A DNA stretch of 64,000 nt from Kaistia defluvii (GTDB lineage: Bacteria > Pseudomonadota > Alphaproteobacteria > Rhizobiales > Kaistiaceae): positions 868,001-932,000 of the forward strand of contig NZ_JBEPSM010000001.1 of the NCBI RefSeq assembly GCF_040548815.1, written 5' to 3'. The translations under genes were made by a program, and so were the position numbers. Each line of letters starts with the position of its first letter. The first letter of the stretch is position 1. The notes under the pieces are model-generated. The model saw only the letters and a list, made by a program, of their open reading frames with translations. It was not told the DNA's origin and did not search any database. Positions 9,261-18,124 of this stretch are shown in pieces.

Positions 9261-10451
9261 ATGGCACGTTTGCTGGTGATAATGCCGTCAGGCGAAATCT
9301 ACGATCACGACTCGGTCCGGTGGTATCAGTACCAGGACGTCCAGCGCTCAATCGATCGCTATCACAACATTGGCGATGCGTTCGTCTTCGATTCCTCGTT
9401 GAAGCTGCTGAACTTCGACAAGATCGGCATCCTCGAGATCAACAAGCCGGACTGGCCCAGCCTGGACCGGCTGCGCGAGGAATATGACTACGTCCTGCTG
9501 CGCGGATCCAACTACATCCATGGCGAGATGGAGTGGCATGACACCGCTGCGGTCCTGAAGAAGCTCGGCCTGCCGGTGCTCGCCTTCGGCATCGGCGCGC
9601 AGGCTCCCGTCAAGGGGCGCATGGAGCTGTCGGAAGCGACGCAGGAGGTCCTCCGCGTCATCGCTGACCTCAGCACGTCGATCGGCGTGCGCGGCGCTTT
9701 CTCGGCCGAGGTTCTGGCCGATCTCGGCATCCACAATGTCCGCATTGTCGGCTGCCCCACGGCGTTCCGTCGGCTCGATCCCGACATGAATATCAAGTTG
9801 GGTCCGCTGGCCGACATCGAGAAGGTAGGCGTCACCCTTCGCCGCGAGGTCTCGCCGACCTACGCCCAGAACATCGAGCGCTATCTCACCTTTCACCGCG
9901 ACCTGGTGAAGTCGTTGGCGCGCCGTTTCGACACCGTGCTGATGGCCCAGGGCGAGGTGGAGGAGAAGAAGCTCGTCTTCGGCACCGACGCGCAGAAGGA
10001 AGAGGCGATCGCGTCGCTGCGCGCCAATGGCTGGGCCTCGAAATGGTATCTCGATCCCGAAATCGAGCGGCTCTATCGCGAGCGGCTGTTCTATTCCGAT
10101 GTCGTGGCCGACTACGAGACCCTCGTCCGCCAGCAGCATCTCGTGCTGGGCTACCGGCTGCATGGCAATCTGATGGCGCTCGCGAACGGCGTGCCCTCGG
10201 TCTATTTCACCTATGACAGCCGGACGGCAGAGTTCGCCGAGACCTACCGGATCCCGAGCTTCGACGTGTTCCGGGATGGCGGCTTCGTGCTCGAGGACTA
10301 TTGGGAACAGTGGCGCTACGACGGGTTCAACGCTGCCTGGCGCAACGTCTATGACGAAACCCGCAAGTTCCTGATCGAGAACAAGATCGACAATAAGCTG
10401 ATCGATCGCGCCACGCGGACGAGTGGTGCTGGCATGCTGAAAGTGGCCTGA
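9261..10451 (+). CDS. Polysaccharide pyruvyl transferase family protein
   Basis: 396 residues. The ATG at 9261 has a strong AAGGAGGAGG just upstream; an earlier start would overlap the previous gene. Landmarks of the family (CsaB/WcaK/ExoV type) are HNIGDAFV near residue 35, LLRGSNYI near 83, FGIGAQAPV near 110, and the C-terminal LGYRLHGNLMALANGVPSV near 295, where the histidine-containing RLHG motif lies. Known members transfer a ketal pyruvate from phosphoenolpyruvate to a sugar; some related proteins are glycosyltransferase-like. In this cluster it would add a negatively charged pyruvate to the glycan. The 61-base gap to the previous gene is the first real spacer in the operon. Confidence 0.82.
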   Translation: MARLLVIMPSGEIYDHDSVRWYQYQDVQRSIDRYHNIGDAFVFDSSLKLLNFDKIGILEINKPDWPSLDRLREEYDYVLLRGSNYIHGEMEWHDTAAVLKKLGLPVLAFGIGAQAPVKGRMELSEATQEVLRVIADLSTSIGVRGAFSAEVLADLGIHNVRIVGCPTAFRRLDPDMNIKLGPLADIEKVGVTLRREVSPTYAQNIERYLTFHRDLVKSLARRFDTVLMAQGEVEEKKLVFGTDAQKEEAIASLRANGWASKWYLDPEIERLYRERLFYSDVVADYETLVRQQHLVLGYRLHGNLMALANGVPSVYFTYDSRTAEFAETYRIPSFDVFRDGGFVLEDYWEQWRYDGFNAAWRNVYDETRKFLIENKIDNKLIDRATRTSGAGMLKVA

Positions 10452-10537
10452 ATGGGTGAGCTACCGAGAGCTTGGATCCGATCGGCGCCGATGACATTGC
10501 CTTCTTCTGAAGAGACGAGCCAAAACAGGAGTTCGAC

Positions 10538-11560
10538 ATGACTGTCCTCGTCACTGGTGGCGCAGGCTATATCGGCAGCCACATGGTGCTAGCGCTTGCC
10601 GATGCGGGACGCGAGACGATGGTTCTCGACGACCTGTCGACCGGCTTCGTCGCCCAGGTGCCGGACGGCGTCCCGCTGGTTCGGGGGGACTGCGGCGACG
10701 AGGCCCTGTTGAAGCGGCTGATCCGCGAATTCGGCGTCACCGCGATCGTGCATTTCGCGGGATCGATCGTCGTGCCGGACTCGGTCACCAATCCGCTCGG
10801 CTACTATCTCAACAACACGGTCCGGTCGCGCGCCCTGATCGCCGCCGCCGTCGAGGGCGGGGTGCGCAACTTCATCTTTTCCTCGACCGCCGCTGTCTAT
10901 GGCGAGCCGGAGGTCAGCCCGATCGCCGAGAGCTCGGCCATGCAGCCGATCTCGCCCTATGGCGCGTCGAAGCTGATGACGGAATGGATGCTGCGGGATA
11001 TCGTGGCGGCGCATGACATCCGCTCGGTCGTCCTGCGCTATTTCAATGTTGCCGGCGCCGATCCGCAGGGCCGTTCGGGCCAATCGTTCCCGCGCGCCAC
11101 ACATCTGATCAAGCTCGCCTGCCAGGCGGCCCTCGGCCAGCGTTCGCATCTCGACGTGTTCGGCCAGGACTACGCTACGCCGGACGGCACCTGCGTCCGC
11201 GACTATATCCATGTGAGCGATCTTGCCCGCGCGCATGTGCTGGCGCTCGATCATCTGGAGGATGGCGGAGAGAGCCTGACCATGAATTGCGGCTATGGCC
11301 GTGGTTTCTCGGTTCTCGAAGTCATCGAAGCGGTGAAGCGCGTCTCCGGCGTCGACTTCGAGGTGCGTCTCGCCCCCCGCCGCGCCGGCGATCCCCCCTC
11401 GCTGGTCGCCGCGACGGACCTCATCCGCTCGCGCCTCGGCTTCAAGCCGGCACGCGACGACCTCGATCTGATCGTTGCCGACGCCTTGCGCTGGGAATTG
11501 GCGCTGCAGCAGAACGCCCAGGCTGCCGTCAGCAAGCGGGAGCCGGCACTGGCAGGCTGA
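10538..11560 (+). CDS. galE: UDP-glucose 4-epimerase
   Basis: 340 residues, the usual length. VTGGAGYIGSHM at residues 4-15 is the NAD-binding glycine motif of extended SDR proteins. HFAGSIVVPDS, FSSTAAVYGEP (catalytic Ser/Thr region) and SPYGASKLM near residue 142 (YxxxK catalytic pair) follow the GalE pattern, and GTCVRDYIHVSDLA is typical of epimerases. It interconverts UDP-glucose and UDP-galactose, supplying the donor for the glycan cluster upstream. AGGAG precedes the ATG. The 86-base spacer contains a perfect palindrome ATCGGCGCCGAT (10482-10493), so it could have its own promoter or operator, but this is weak evidence. Confidence 0.92.
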   Translation: MTVLVTGGAGYIGSHMVLALADAGRETMVLDDLSTGFVAQVPDGVPLVRGDCGDEALLKRLIREFGVTAIVHFAGSIVVPDSVTNPLGYYLNNTVRSRALIAAAVEGGVRNFIFSSTAAVYGEPEVSPIAESSAMQPISPYGASKLMTEWMLRDIVAAHDIRSVVLRYFNVAGADPQGRSGQSFPRATHLIKLACQAALGQRSHLDVFGQDYATPDGTCVRDYIHVSDLARAHVLALDHLEDGGESLTMNCGYGRGFSVLEVIEAVKRVSGVDFEVRLAPRRAGDPPSLVAATDLIRSRLGFKPARDDLDLIVADALRWELALQQNAQAAVSKREPALAG

Positions 11561-11657
11561 CGCCGGGCCATGGCGGGATCGCAGGATTGGCCAAAAGGGC
11601 CGGAGATCGCCTATAGAAGGGGCGAATGGCACCTAATCTCCGGCAAGACTTGTAACT

Positions 11658-12707
11658 ATGCAGCAATATCAAAGACATAAGCTGTCCGTCGCTCCAATGA
11701 TGGATTGGACCGATCGGCATTGCCGCTATTTCCATCGGCTGCTGTCGAGCGAAACGCTGCTCTATACCGAGATGGTCGTCGCCGAGGCGATCCTGCATGG
11801 CGACCGGCAGAAGCTGCTCGGCTTCGATCCCTCGGAACAGCCCGTCGCGCTGCAGATCGGCGGATCGGACCCGGTCAAGGTCGGCGAGGCGGCGCGCATC
11901 GGCGCCGAGATGGGCTATGGCGAGATCAATCTCAATGTCGGCTGCCCTTCAGACCGAGTGCAATCCGGTACGTTCGGCGCCTGCCTGATGCGCGAGCCGC
12001 AGCGCGTCACCGATTGCGTCGCCGCCATGAAGGCCACCGTGTCGATCCCGGTGACCGTAAAGTGCCGCATCGGTGTCGACGATCAGGACCCGGAGGAGGC
12101 GCTCGATACGCTCGCCAACCTGCTGGTAGCCGCAGGCGTCGATGCGCTCTGGGTGCATGCGCGCAAGGCCTGGCTGCAGGGGCTGTCGCCGAAGGAAAAC
12201 CGCGATATCCCGCCGCTCGACTATGACCGCGTCTACCGCCTGAAGGCGCGCCTGCCGGATCTCTTCATCGGCATCAATGGCGGCATCAAGTCGCTCGACG
12301 AGGCCGAGGGGCATCTCGCGCATGTCGACGGCGTCATGATCGGCCGCGCCGCCTATCAGGAGCCCGAACTGCTGGCTGCAGCCGACCGCCGGATCTATGG
12401 CAAGGATCGGCCGGACGCGGAGCCGCGCGAGATCATCGAGGTGATGCTGCCCTATATCGAGGCGCAGCTTGCCGCCGGCACGCCCCTGAGCCACATGGCC
12501 CGCCATATGCTCGGCCTCTATCACGGACGTCCCGGTGCGCGCCGCTTCCGCCAGATCCTGACGATCGAGGGTGCCGGGCGCAGCGCCGGCATCGACGTGT
12601 TCCATCGTGCCATGGACGCGGTCGACGAGATCACGGCAACGGTCGCGGCCAGCGCCGCCGAAAGCGCCGCCTATGCCGCCGCGAACGAGACGGTGGCCGC
12701 CGTCTAA
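11658..12707 (+). CDS. dusA: tRNA-dihydrouridine(20/20a) synthase
   Basis: 349 residues. SVAPMMDWTDRHCRYFHR at the N-terminus and the catalytic-cysteine region NVGCPSDRVQSGTFGACLM near residue 95 identify the DusA subfamily; VHARKAWLQGLSPKENR and FIGINGGIKS are FMN-site segments of the TIM barrel. The enzyme reduces U20/U20a in the tRNA D-loop using NADPH and FMN. It stands alone between galE and a transporter, with about 100 bases of spacer on each side. Confidence 0.95.
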   Translation: MQQYQRHKLSVAPMMDWTDRHCRYFHRLLSSETLLYTEMVVAEAILHGDRQKLLGFDPSEQPVALQIGGSDPVKVGEAARIGAEMGYGEINLNVGCPSDRVQSGTFGACLMREPQRVTDCVAAMKATVSIPVTVKCRIGVDDQDPEEALDTLANLLVAAGVDALWVHARKAWLQGLSPKENRDIPPLDYDRVYRLKARLPDLFIGINGGIKSLDEAEGHLAHVDGVMIGRAAYQEPELLAAADRRIYGKDRPDAEPREIIEVMLPYIEAQLAAGTPLSHMARHMLGLYHGRPGARRFRQILTIEGAGRSAGIDVFHRAMDAVDEITATVAASAAESAAYAAANETVAAV

Positions 12708-12817
12708 GTCAAAGGTGCTGTGTCCGTAAGTCGCTTTCTCGCCAGCCTCTGTCTCGCTATGGATGGGGGACCCATCCGCCCCGGCGGATTCCTTTCTGCA
12801 ATGAAAGCGCTCCCGAC

Positions 12818-13813
12818 ATGACGATCCGCGGTTTCACAATCGACGGCTTCCTGATTGCGCTGGTCCTCGTGGTCATCGCAGCGATTGCCTTTCCCGGCCC
12901 CGGCGAATCCGGAGGCGTCCTGCACATGGACGCGATCGCGACCTATGGCGTCGCGGTGATCTTCTTTCTCTATGGCCTGACCCTGGCGCCCGAGCGAATG
13001 CATGCCGGCATCCGGCACTGGCGCGTTCACATCGCCGTTCAGCTTTGCACCTTCGTCCTGTTCCCGATCGTCGTGCTGACCCTGGGCACGCCGCTCAAAG
13101 GCTTCATCCCGGAGGAAGTCTGGATCGGCTTCTTCTATCTGGCGGCGCTGCCCTCGACGGTTTCGTCCTCCGTCGCGATGACGTCGCTGGCCCGGGGTAA
13201 CGTGCCGGTCGCGATCTTCAATGCGACGCTCTCCAGCCTGATCGGCGTTTTCGCAACGCCGTTGCTGATGGCGTGGTTCCTGTCGTCGACCGGCGTCGGC
13301 ATGCCGCTTTTGCCGGTGATCGGCAAGATCGTGCTGCTGGTGCTGCTGCCGATCATCGTCGGCCAGATCGCCCGCCATTGGCTCTATGGCTGGGCCACGC
13401 GCAACATCAAGGCGATCCGCCTCGCCGATCGCGCGATCATCCTGGCGATCGTCTACAACTCCTTCGCCGACTCGATCGCAGAAGGCGTCTGGGCCGGCCA
13501 TGACGTCAGCCTGATCGCGGCGATCATCGTCGGTGTGATCGCGCTGTTCTTCATCATCTACGGCCTGATGCTGATCCCATGCCGCTTGATGGGGCTGAAC
13601 CGGCCCGACACGATCGCCTGCCTCTATTGCGCTTCGAAGAAGTCGCTGGCGACGGGCGTGCCACTCGCAAAGATCATGTTTGCGAGCTCGCCGGCGCTGG
13701 GGCTGATCATTGCGCCGATCATGCTCTATCACTTCTGCCAGCTGCTGATCGTCAGCGTCATGGCAAATCGCGAGGGACGCCGCGCGATTGCCGAGGCCCA
13801 CGCCGCGGCGTGA
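12818..13813 (+). CDS. Bile acid:sodium symporter family (SBF-like) transporter
   Basis: 331 residues with about nine to ten hydrophobic spans starting at GFLIALVLVVIAAIAFP. Segments FFLYGLTLAPERM, FYLAALPSTVSSSVAMTSLARGN and CLYCASKKSLATGVPLAKIMF match the two crossed broken-helix regions of SBF-like proteins (the YfeH/PF13593 branch of the BASS superfamily). Family members move organic anions with Na+; the substrate of this branch is unknown, so none is assigned. It is a single gene closed by a clear terminator at 13848. Confidence 0.87.
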   Translation: MTIRGFTIDGFLIALVLVVIAAIAFPGPGESGGVLHMDAIATYGVAVIFFLYGLTLAPERMHAGIRHWRVHIAVQLCTFVLFPIVVLTLGTPLKGFIPEEVWIGFFYLAALPSTVSSSVAMTSLARGNVPVAIFNATLSSLIGVFATPLLMAWFLSSTGVGMPLLPVIGKIVLLVLLPIIVGQIARHWLYGWATRNIKAIRLADRAIILAIVYNSFADSIAEGVWAGHDVSLIAAIIVGVIALFFIIYGLMLIPCRLMGLNRPDTIACLYCASKKSLATGVPLAKIMFASSPALGLIIAPIMLYHFCQLLIVSVMANREGRRAIAEAHAAA

Positions 13814-13847
13814 AGCTGCCGCCCGAAGGGCATTCTCGCGGAGTACA

Positions 13848-13875
13848 AAGCGGTCGCCTTGGCGGCCGCTTTTTC
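13848..13875 (+). terminator. Rho-independent terminator after the SBF-like transporter
   Basis: AAGCGGTCGCC and GGCGGCCGCTT pair over 11 positions (one G-U) around a two-base TT turn and are followed by TTTT. It also lies downstream of the opposite-strand gene at 13909-14184 and may serve both. Confidence 0.8.
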
Positions 13876-13908
13876 GTTTTGGTAGAGGGCCGCTGCTTCG
13901 TCTCGCGG

Positions 13909-14184
13909 CTAGTTCTGCTGCAGCAGTTGCTTCGTCGCGGGCACCGCCTGCTGGAGGCCGGGATCGACGCCCGGATTGAGCGTCACCTTGCGGTCTGAAC
14001 AGGTGCATTTGTAGCCTGTCTGCCCCGCCTTGTTGGTGAACTCGCTGGTTTCGCAACTGGTCAGCTTGTTGCTCAGCTGCTTCTGCGTGCAGCGACCGCC
14101 GGTGACCACCGTTGCCGCCTGAGCCGCGGCGGACATCATTGCAACGGTAAGAAGCGCGGCTGAGATCGAGGTCAAGCGTTTCAT
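13909..14184 (-). CDS. Small secreted cysteine-containing protein, unknown function
   Basis: 91 residues from the ATG at 14184, which begins a clear signal peptide (MKRLTSISAALLTVAMMSA with an AQA-A type cleavage site near residue 23). The mature part of about 68 residues has four cysteines (RCTQKQ, SCETS, KCTCS), suggesting disulfides in the periplasm, and ends in QQLLQQN-like glutamine-rich sequence. The longer frame upstream was rejected because it would bury the signal peptide. I do not recognise a family. It is convergent with the SBF-like transporter. Confidence 0.7.
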   Translation of the reverse strand: MKRLTSISAALLTVAMMSAAAQAATVVTGGRCTQKQLSNKLTSCETSEFTNKAGQTGYKCTCSDRKVTLNPGVDPGLQQAVPATKQLLQQN

Positions 14185-14372
14185 GATAGCCCTCTGCGAG
14201 GCCAAGGCTGCGATATTGCCCCCCGGCGACCCATCCGTATGGCAGAACCGGACGGCTCCGTATGATGGCAATCACACGCTGCGGCGACTGGGTTTAGACG
14301 GCGCCTGGACCTTCGATTTCTCGGCGATTTCCTGCGAACTTCAGATCGCAGCTGCGCCAGCGATCGGGCCTG

Positions 14373-14549
14373 TCAGACGTTCGCCCTCGCCAGGCTCTCC
14401 AGCCGCTCGGGCAAGCGGCTCATCACCGCGCGGCGCTGATCGTCCGTCATGCGCGACCATTGGCTGATCTCGTCGAGGCTGCGGCCACAACCCTCGCAGA
14501 GCTCCGAATCGGGATCGAGCACGCAGACGCTGATGCAGGGCGAGATCAT
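14373..14549 (-). CDS. DUF1289 family protein
   Basis: 58 residues, below the length usually called automatically. The sequence begins MISPCISVCVLDPDSELCEGC and continues with GRSLDEISQW and RRAVMSRLPERL, the compact pattern of DUF1289 with cysteines C-x3-C, C-x2-C likely binding a metal or Fe-S centre. The start codon overlaps the stop of cobS (ATGA at 14546-14549), so the two are translationally coupled. Function is unknown; the same cobS neighbourhood is common in alphaproteobacteria as far as I recall. Confidence 0.85.
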   Translation of the reverse strand: MISPCISVCVLDPDSELCEGCGRSLDEISQWSRMTDDQRRAVMSRLPERLESLARANV

Positions 14550-15349
14550 GTCGCCGCGACGATCGCCATCAGATAGGTGACGAGCGCGATCTGCTGGGCA
14601 GCGCCCAGCGTGTCGCCGGTCTGCCCGGCAATCTGCGAGGCGCAGAGAAGCTGGAAGGCATAGGTTGCCGCGCCGGCGACGAGGAGGGCGACGACGGCCG
14701 GGAGGATTCCGGTTCCGATCGCGCCACAGATCAGCGCCGCCACCACGGCGATGCCGATGGCGGTCAGGCTGGTGTCACGGGAAGGCCGTCCGGTGGCGCT
14801 GGCGAGGCCTTCGAAGCGCGCCGGCGGCAGGGCCGCCCAGAGCTGGACGATCGCTGCGCGGCTGACGATTTCCGCGCCGATCAGCGCGGTGGCGACCGGC
14901 CAGGCGCCGTAGGGCAGCAGGTTGGCGATCAGCGTCGTGCGGAGCAGCAGCGACAGGATCAGCGCTACCGCGCCAAACGTGCCGATCCGGCTGTCGCGCA
15001 TGATCTCCAGCTTGCGCGTCGCGGTCGTGCCACCGCCGAAACCATCGGCAGTGTCGGCAAGACCATCCTCATGCAAGGCGCCGGTGAGCGCGATCGTCGC
15101 TGCTAGCGAGAGGGCGGCGGAGGCCAGCAGGGGCAGGCCGAGCGCGTGGGCGAGCAGCAGGGCGATGGCGCCGACAAGACCGACCAGCAGCCCGACGCCC
15201 GGGAAGGCGCGGGCCGCGATCGTGAAATCGGGCCGCCGATCCGCGGCCACGCCCATCCAGGCGGCCGGCAGCCGCGTCAGGAAGGCTGTCGCCACCGCGA
15301 GTTCCGACAGGGAGTTGCGAAAGACGGTCCGGTACTGGTCATCGGTCAT
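14546..15349 (-). CDS. cobS: Adenosylcobinamide-GDP ribazoletransferase
   Basis: 267 residues from ATG 15349 (MTDDQYRTVF); a longer in-frame extension to 15394 is less likely. It is a multispanning inner-membrane protein with TAFLTRLP near the N-terminus and the family signature GALHEDGLADTADGFGGG near residue 95. It joins adenosylcobinamide-GDP to alpha-ribazole in the last step of cobalamin nucleotide-loop assembly. It is divergent from cobT, which makes the alpha-ribazole phosphate; the ~140-base shared region presumably holds both promoters. I looked there for a cobalamin riboswitch B12-box and saw none. Confidence 0.95.
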   Translation of the reverse strand: MTDDQYRTVFRNSLSELAVATAFLTRLPAAWMGVAADRRPDFTIAARAFPGVGLLVGLVGAIALLLAHALGLPLLASAALSLAATIALTGALHEDGLADTADGFGGGTTATRKLEIMRDSRIGTFGAVALILSLLLRTTLIANLLPYGAWPVATALIGAEIVSRAAIVQLWAALPPARFEGLASATGRPSRDTSLTAIGIAVVAALICGAIGTGILPAVVALLVAGAATYAFQLLCASQIAGQTGDTLGAAQQIALVTYLMAIVAAT

Positions 15350-15489
15350 GGCAATTGCCCCCGTCGGCGGATCGTCGCACCGACTCGGCGTCATCGACGC
15401 TTGCGGTACGCTGGAGGAGGGTTATAGATCGCCCGCCGCCGGCCGCAAAGTGTGCCGATCCATCCACCCCGCACCTAGCCGAGATACGC

Positions 15490-16518
15490 ATGGCCCGCTC
15501 CGCTTCCGGACTTCCCTTCGACGACATTCGCGCGCTCTTCGACGAGATGCCGGGGCGCGACGAAGCGGCCGTGCTCGCCATCCGGGCGCGCGATGCGCAA
15601 CTGACCAAGCCGGCCGGTTCGCTCGGCCGGCTGGAGGATCTCGCCGAATGGCTGGGCGGCTGGCAGGGCCGGGCGCGCCCCGCCGTCACCCGTCCGCTGG
15701 TCGCGATCTTCGCCGGCAATCACGGCGTCGCGGCGCAGGGCGTCTCCGCCTACCCGTCCAGCGTCACCCAGCAGATGGTCGAGAACTTCGCCGCCGGCGG
15801 CGCGGCGATCAACCAGATCTGTATCGTCTACGATCTCGGGCTGAAGGTGTTCGACCTCGCGCTCGACCTCCCGACCGGCGATATCACGGTGGAGCCCGCG
15901 CTGGACGAAGCCGGCTGCGCCGCCACCATGGCGTTCGGCATGGAGGCGACGGCGGGCGGCATCGACCTGCTGGCGATCGGCGAAATGGGCATCGGCAATA
16001 CGACGATCGCCGGCGCCGTCGCAGCCGGCCTGTTCGGCGGCACAGGCCGCGACTGGGTCGGACCCGGCACCGGCGTCGACGCCGAAGGCGTAGCCCGCAA
16101 GGCAGCCGTCATTGATAGGGCGCTGGAGCTGCATTCCGCGCATTTGCGCGATCCGCTGGAAGTGCTGCGCCGCCTCGGCGGGCGCGAGCTTGCGGCCATG
16201 GCGGGCGCGATCCTGGCCGCCCGGATGAGCCGCATCCCGGTCATCATCGACGGCTATGTCGCCACCGCCGCCGCCGCGGTGCTCTACAAGATCAACCCAT
16301 CCTCGCTCGACCATTGCCAGTTCGGCCATGTCTCGGCCGAGCCGCCGCATGCCAGGCTGCTGGCGGCGATGGGCAAGACGGCGCTGCTCGATCTCGGCAT
16401 GCGTCTCGGCGAAGGCACGGGCGCGGCCATGGCCGCGGGCCTCGTCAAGGCGGCGGCGGAGATCCACACCGGCATGGCGACCTTCGCGCAGGCCGGCGTC
16501 TCGGGCAAGGCGGACTGA
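15490..16518 (+). CDS. cobT: Nicotinate-nucleotide--dimethylbenzimidazole phosphoribosyltransferase
   Basis: 342 residues from ATG 15490. TKPAGSLGRLEDLA near residue 38, FAGNHGVAAQGVSAYP near 77, GEMGIGNTT near 166 and GTGVDAEG near 195 are the substrate-binding segments of the CobT/CobU fold. The C-terminal RLGEGTGAAMA carries the glutamate used as general base in characterised enzymes. It forms alpha-ribazole-5'-phosphate from nicotinate mononucleotide and dimethylbenzimidazole in the cytoplasm, the partner reaction to CobS across the divergent promoter. It ends one base before the stop of the convergent histidine kinase. Confidence 0.95.
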   Translation: MARSASGLPFDDIRALFDEMPGRDEAAVLAIRARDAQLTKPAGSLGRLEDLAEWLGGWQGRARPAVTRPLVAIFAGNHGVAAQGVSAYPSSVTQQMVENFAAGGAAINQICIVYDLGLKVFDLALDLPTGDITVEPALDEAGCAATMAFGMEATAGGIDLLAIGEMGIGNTTIAGAVAAGLFGGTGRDWVGPGTGVDAEGVARKAAVIDRALELHSAHLRDPLEVLRRLGGRELAAMAGAILAARMSRIPVIIDGYVATAAAAVLYKINPSSLDHCQFGHVSAEPPHARLLAAMGKTALLDLGMRLGEGTGAAMAAGLVKAAAEIHTGMATFAQAGVSGKAD

Positions 16519-16519
16519 T

Positions 16520-18052
16520 CTAGCCGGCCGAGCGCCAGAGAATGACGTTCTCGTGGGCGGGAATGTCCTCGCTATGGGTCTCCAGCACGCGGGCGCGCGG
16601 CAGGCACAGGGTCGCAACCGTGCCGGCCCCCATTGTCGAGCGCAGCTCGAAGGTGCCGCCATGGAGACGGATCAGCGCCTCGACCATCGGCAGCCCCATT
16701 CCGGCGCCCGGCTTGGCCATGTGAATGGCGCTCTCGCCCTGCTGGAAGGGCGAGAGAACGAGGGCAACCTCCCGGGCCGGAATGCCCGGGCCTGTGTCGC
16801 GCACGGAAACGTATTGCCCGCCGCCCGCCGTCCAGCCCGCCTGAAGCGTGACCGTGCCGCCGGCGGGCGTGAACTTCACCGCATTCGAAAGCAGGTTGAG
16901 CACCGCGCGCCGGAGGCCGGCGGGGTCCGCCCGCACCAGCGGCAGCTCGGGTTCGACATCCAGCACGAGACGGAGGTCGCGGCTGCGTGCTTCGCCCGCG
17001 ACCATGCTTTCGCAGGCGCGCACGATCGCCTCCAGCGCGACGGGCACCTCGTGCAGCTCATAGCGTCCGGTTTCGAGCCGGGAGAGGTCCAGAATCTCGT
17101 TGATCAGCGACAGCAGGTGGCCGCCACTCGCATGAATGTCGCCGGCATATTCGCGGTAAGTGCCGTTCTGCATCGGCCCGAGCACTTCGTTCTTCATCAC
17201 CTCGGAGAAGCCGAGGATGGCGTTGAGCGGCGTGCGCAATTCGTGATTCATCGTCGCCAGGAAGCGCGAGCGCGCCAGCCTGGCTTGGTCGGCGAGTTGA
17301 AACGCGTGTTCCGCCTGCTCGCGCGCGGCCAGCAGTTCCTCGGAAAGACGCGCATGCTCGGCACGAGCGAGGATTCCCTCGCGGATTGAGCGACGCTCGC
17401 GCACCGAGAGACAGACGAAGAAGATCGCGGTCGCACCGGATAGCCAGGCGAGCGCGACCGGCAGAGGCTCCTCGCGAAACGCGAACAGGGCGACGAGGGT
17501 CAATGCGGCGGGTGCCGTCGCAGCTGTCACGGCCGCGGGCAGGGCCGCCGCGAGGGCCGTGGCGGCACAGGCAACGGCCAGCAGGATGGCGAACTGGAAA
17601 ACCGCCGCCTCGGGTCCATGCTCCGCCGAGAGCAGGACGAGAATTCCGACCCAGCTCAGGCCGCAGAAACATTCCGCGACCACGAACAGCCCGCTCCAGA
17701 GCCGCGTGTCGATCGCCTCCGGCTTGCGATAGCTGAGGCACAAAGCGCCGAGCAGCGCGTGGCTGCAGAGGGCGACGAGGCTCCACACGACGACCGAGGC
17801 CGACGGCAGCCAAGCAGAAGCCAGCCCGGCCGCCAGCAGAATGAGAGCCCCCATGGCCGGGCTGCCGGCAAGCCGGCTTCGCGCGTAGCTGGCAAGAAGG
17901 GCCCGGCGCAGGTGCAACTTGGCAGGGTCGAAACTGGGGGCGGTGGTATCCGGATCGGCGATGTCGTCGACGCCCCCGCGGCGCCGTTCAACGCGGCCGC
18001 TGGGCAGGGGAGTTGTTTCGGTGTCGACCGTTGCCGCCGTCAGGCCTTGCAT
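16520..18052 (-). CDS. Membrane sensor histidine kinase
   Basis: 510 residues. Residues ~60-210 hold about six hydrophobic spans (GALILLAAGLASAWL, VVVWSLVALCSHALLGALC and others), with no large periplasmic sensor. The H-box MNHELRTPLNAILGF places the phosphorylated His near residue 270; the N, G1 and G2 boxes (NLLSNAVKFTPAGG, DTGPGIP, GAGMGLPMVEALI) complete the HATPase_c domain. Dimerisation sequence resembles the PleC/DivJ/PdhS type of alphaproteobacteria (EVMKNEVLGPM). No response regulator is adjacent, so it is an orphan kinase. It converges on cobT with a one-base gap. Confidence 0.9.
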   Translation of the reverse strand: MQGLTAATVDTETTPLPSGRVERRRGGVDDIADPDTTAPSFDPAKLHLRRALLASYARSRLAGSPAMGALILLAAGLASAWLPSASVVVWSLVALCSHALLGALCLSYRKPEAIDTRLWSGLFVVAECFCGLSWVGILVLLSAEHGPEAAVFQFAILLAVACAATALAAALPAAVTAATAPAALTLVALFAFREEPLPVALAWLSGATAIFFVCLSVRERRSIREGILARAEHARLSEELLAAREQAEHAFQLADQARLARSRFLATMNHELRTPLNAILGFSEVMKNEVLGPMQNGTYREYAGDIHASGGHLLSLINEILDLSRLETGRYELHEVPVALEAIVRACESMVAGEARSRDLRLVLDVEPELPLVRADPAGLRRAVLNLLSNAVKFTPAGGTVTLQAGWTAGGGQYVSVRDTGPGIPAREVALVLSPFQQGESAIHMAKPGAGMGLPMVEALIRLHGGTFELRSTMGAGTVATLCLPRARVLETHSEDIPAHENVILWRSAG

Positions 18053-18124
18053 CCCACGACTTCCTTGAAGGAAGCACTCTAGCTAGTTGCTGAATTTGCG
18101 TTTCGAACGCTTAATGCCAACTTG

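Noticed and set aside
15350..15489. Possible cobalamin riboswitch between cobS and cobT
   Set aside because: I saw no B12-box-like sequence or the expected multi-stem layout in the 140 bases.
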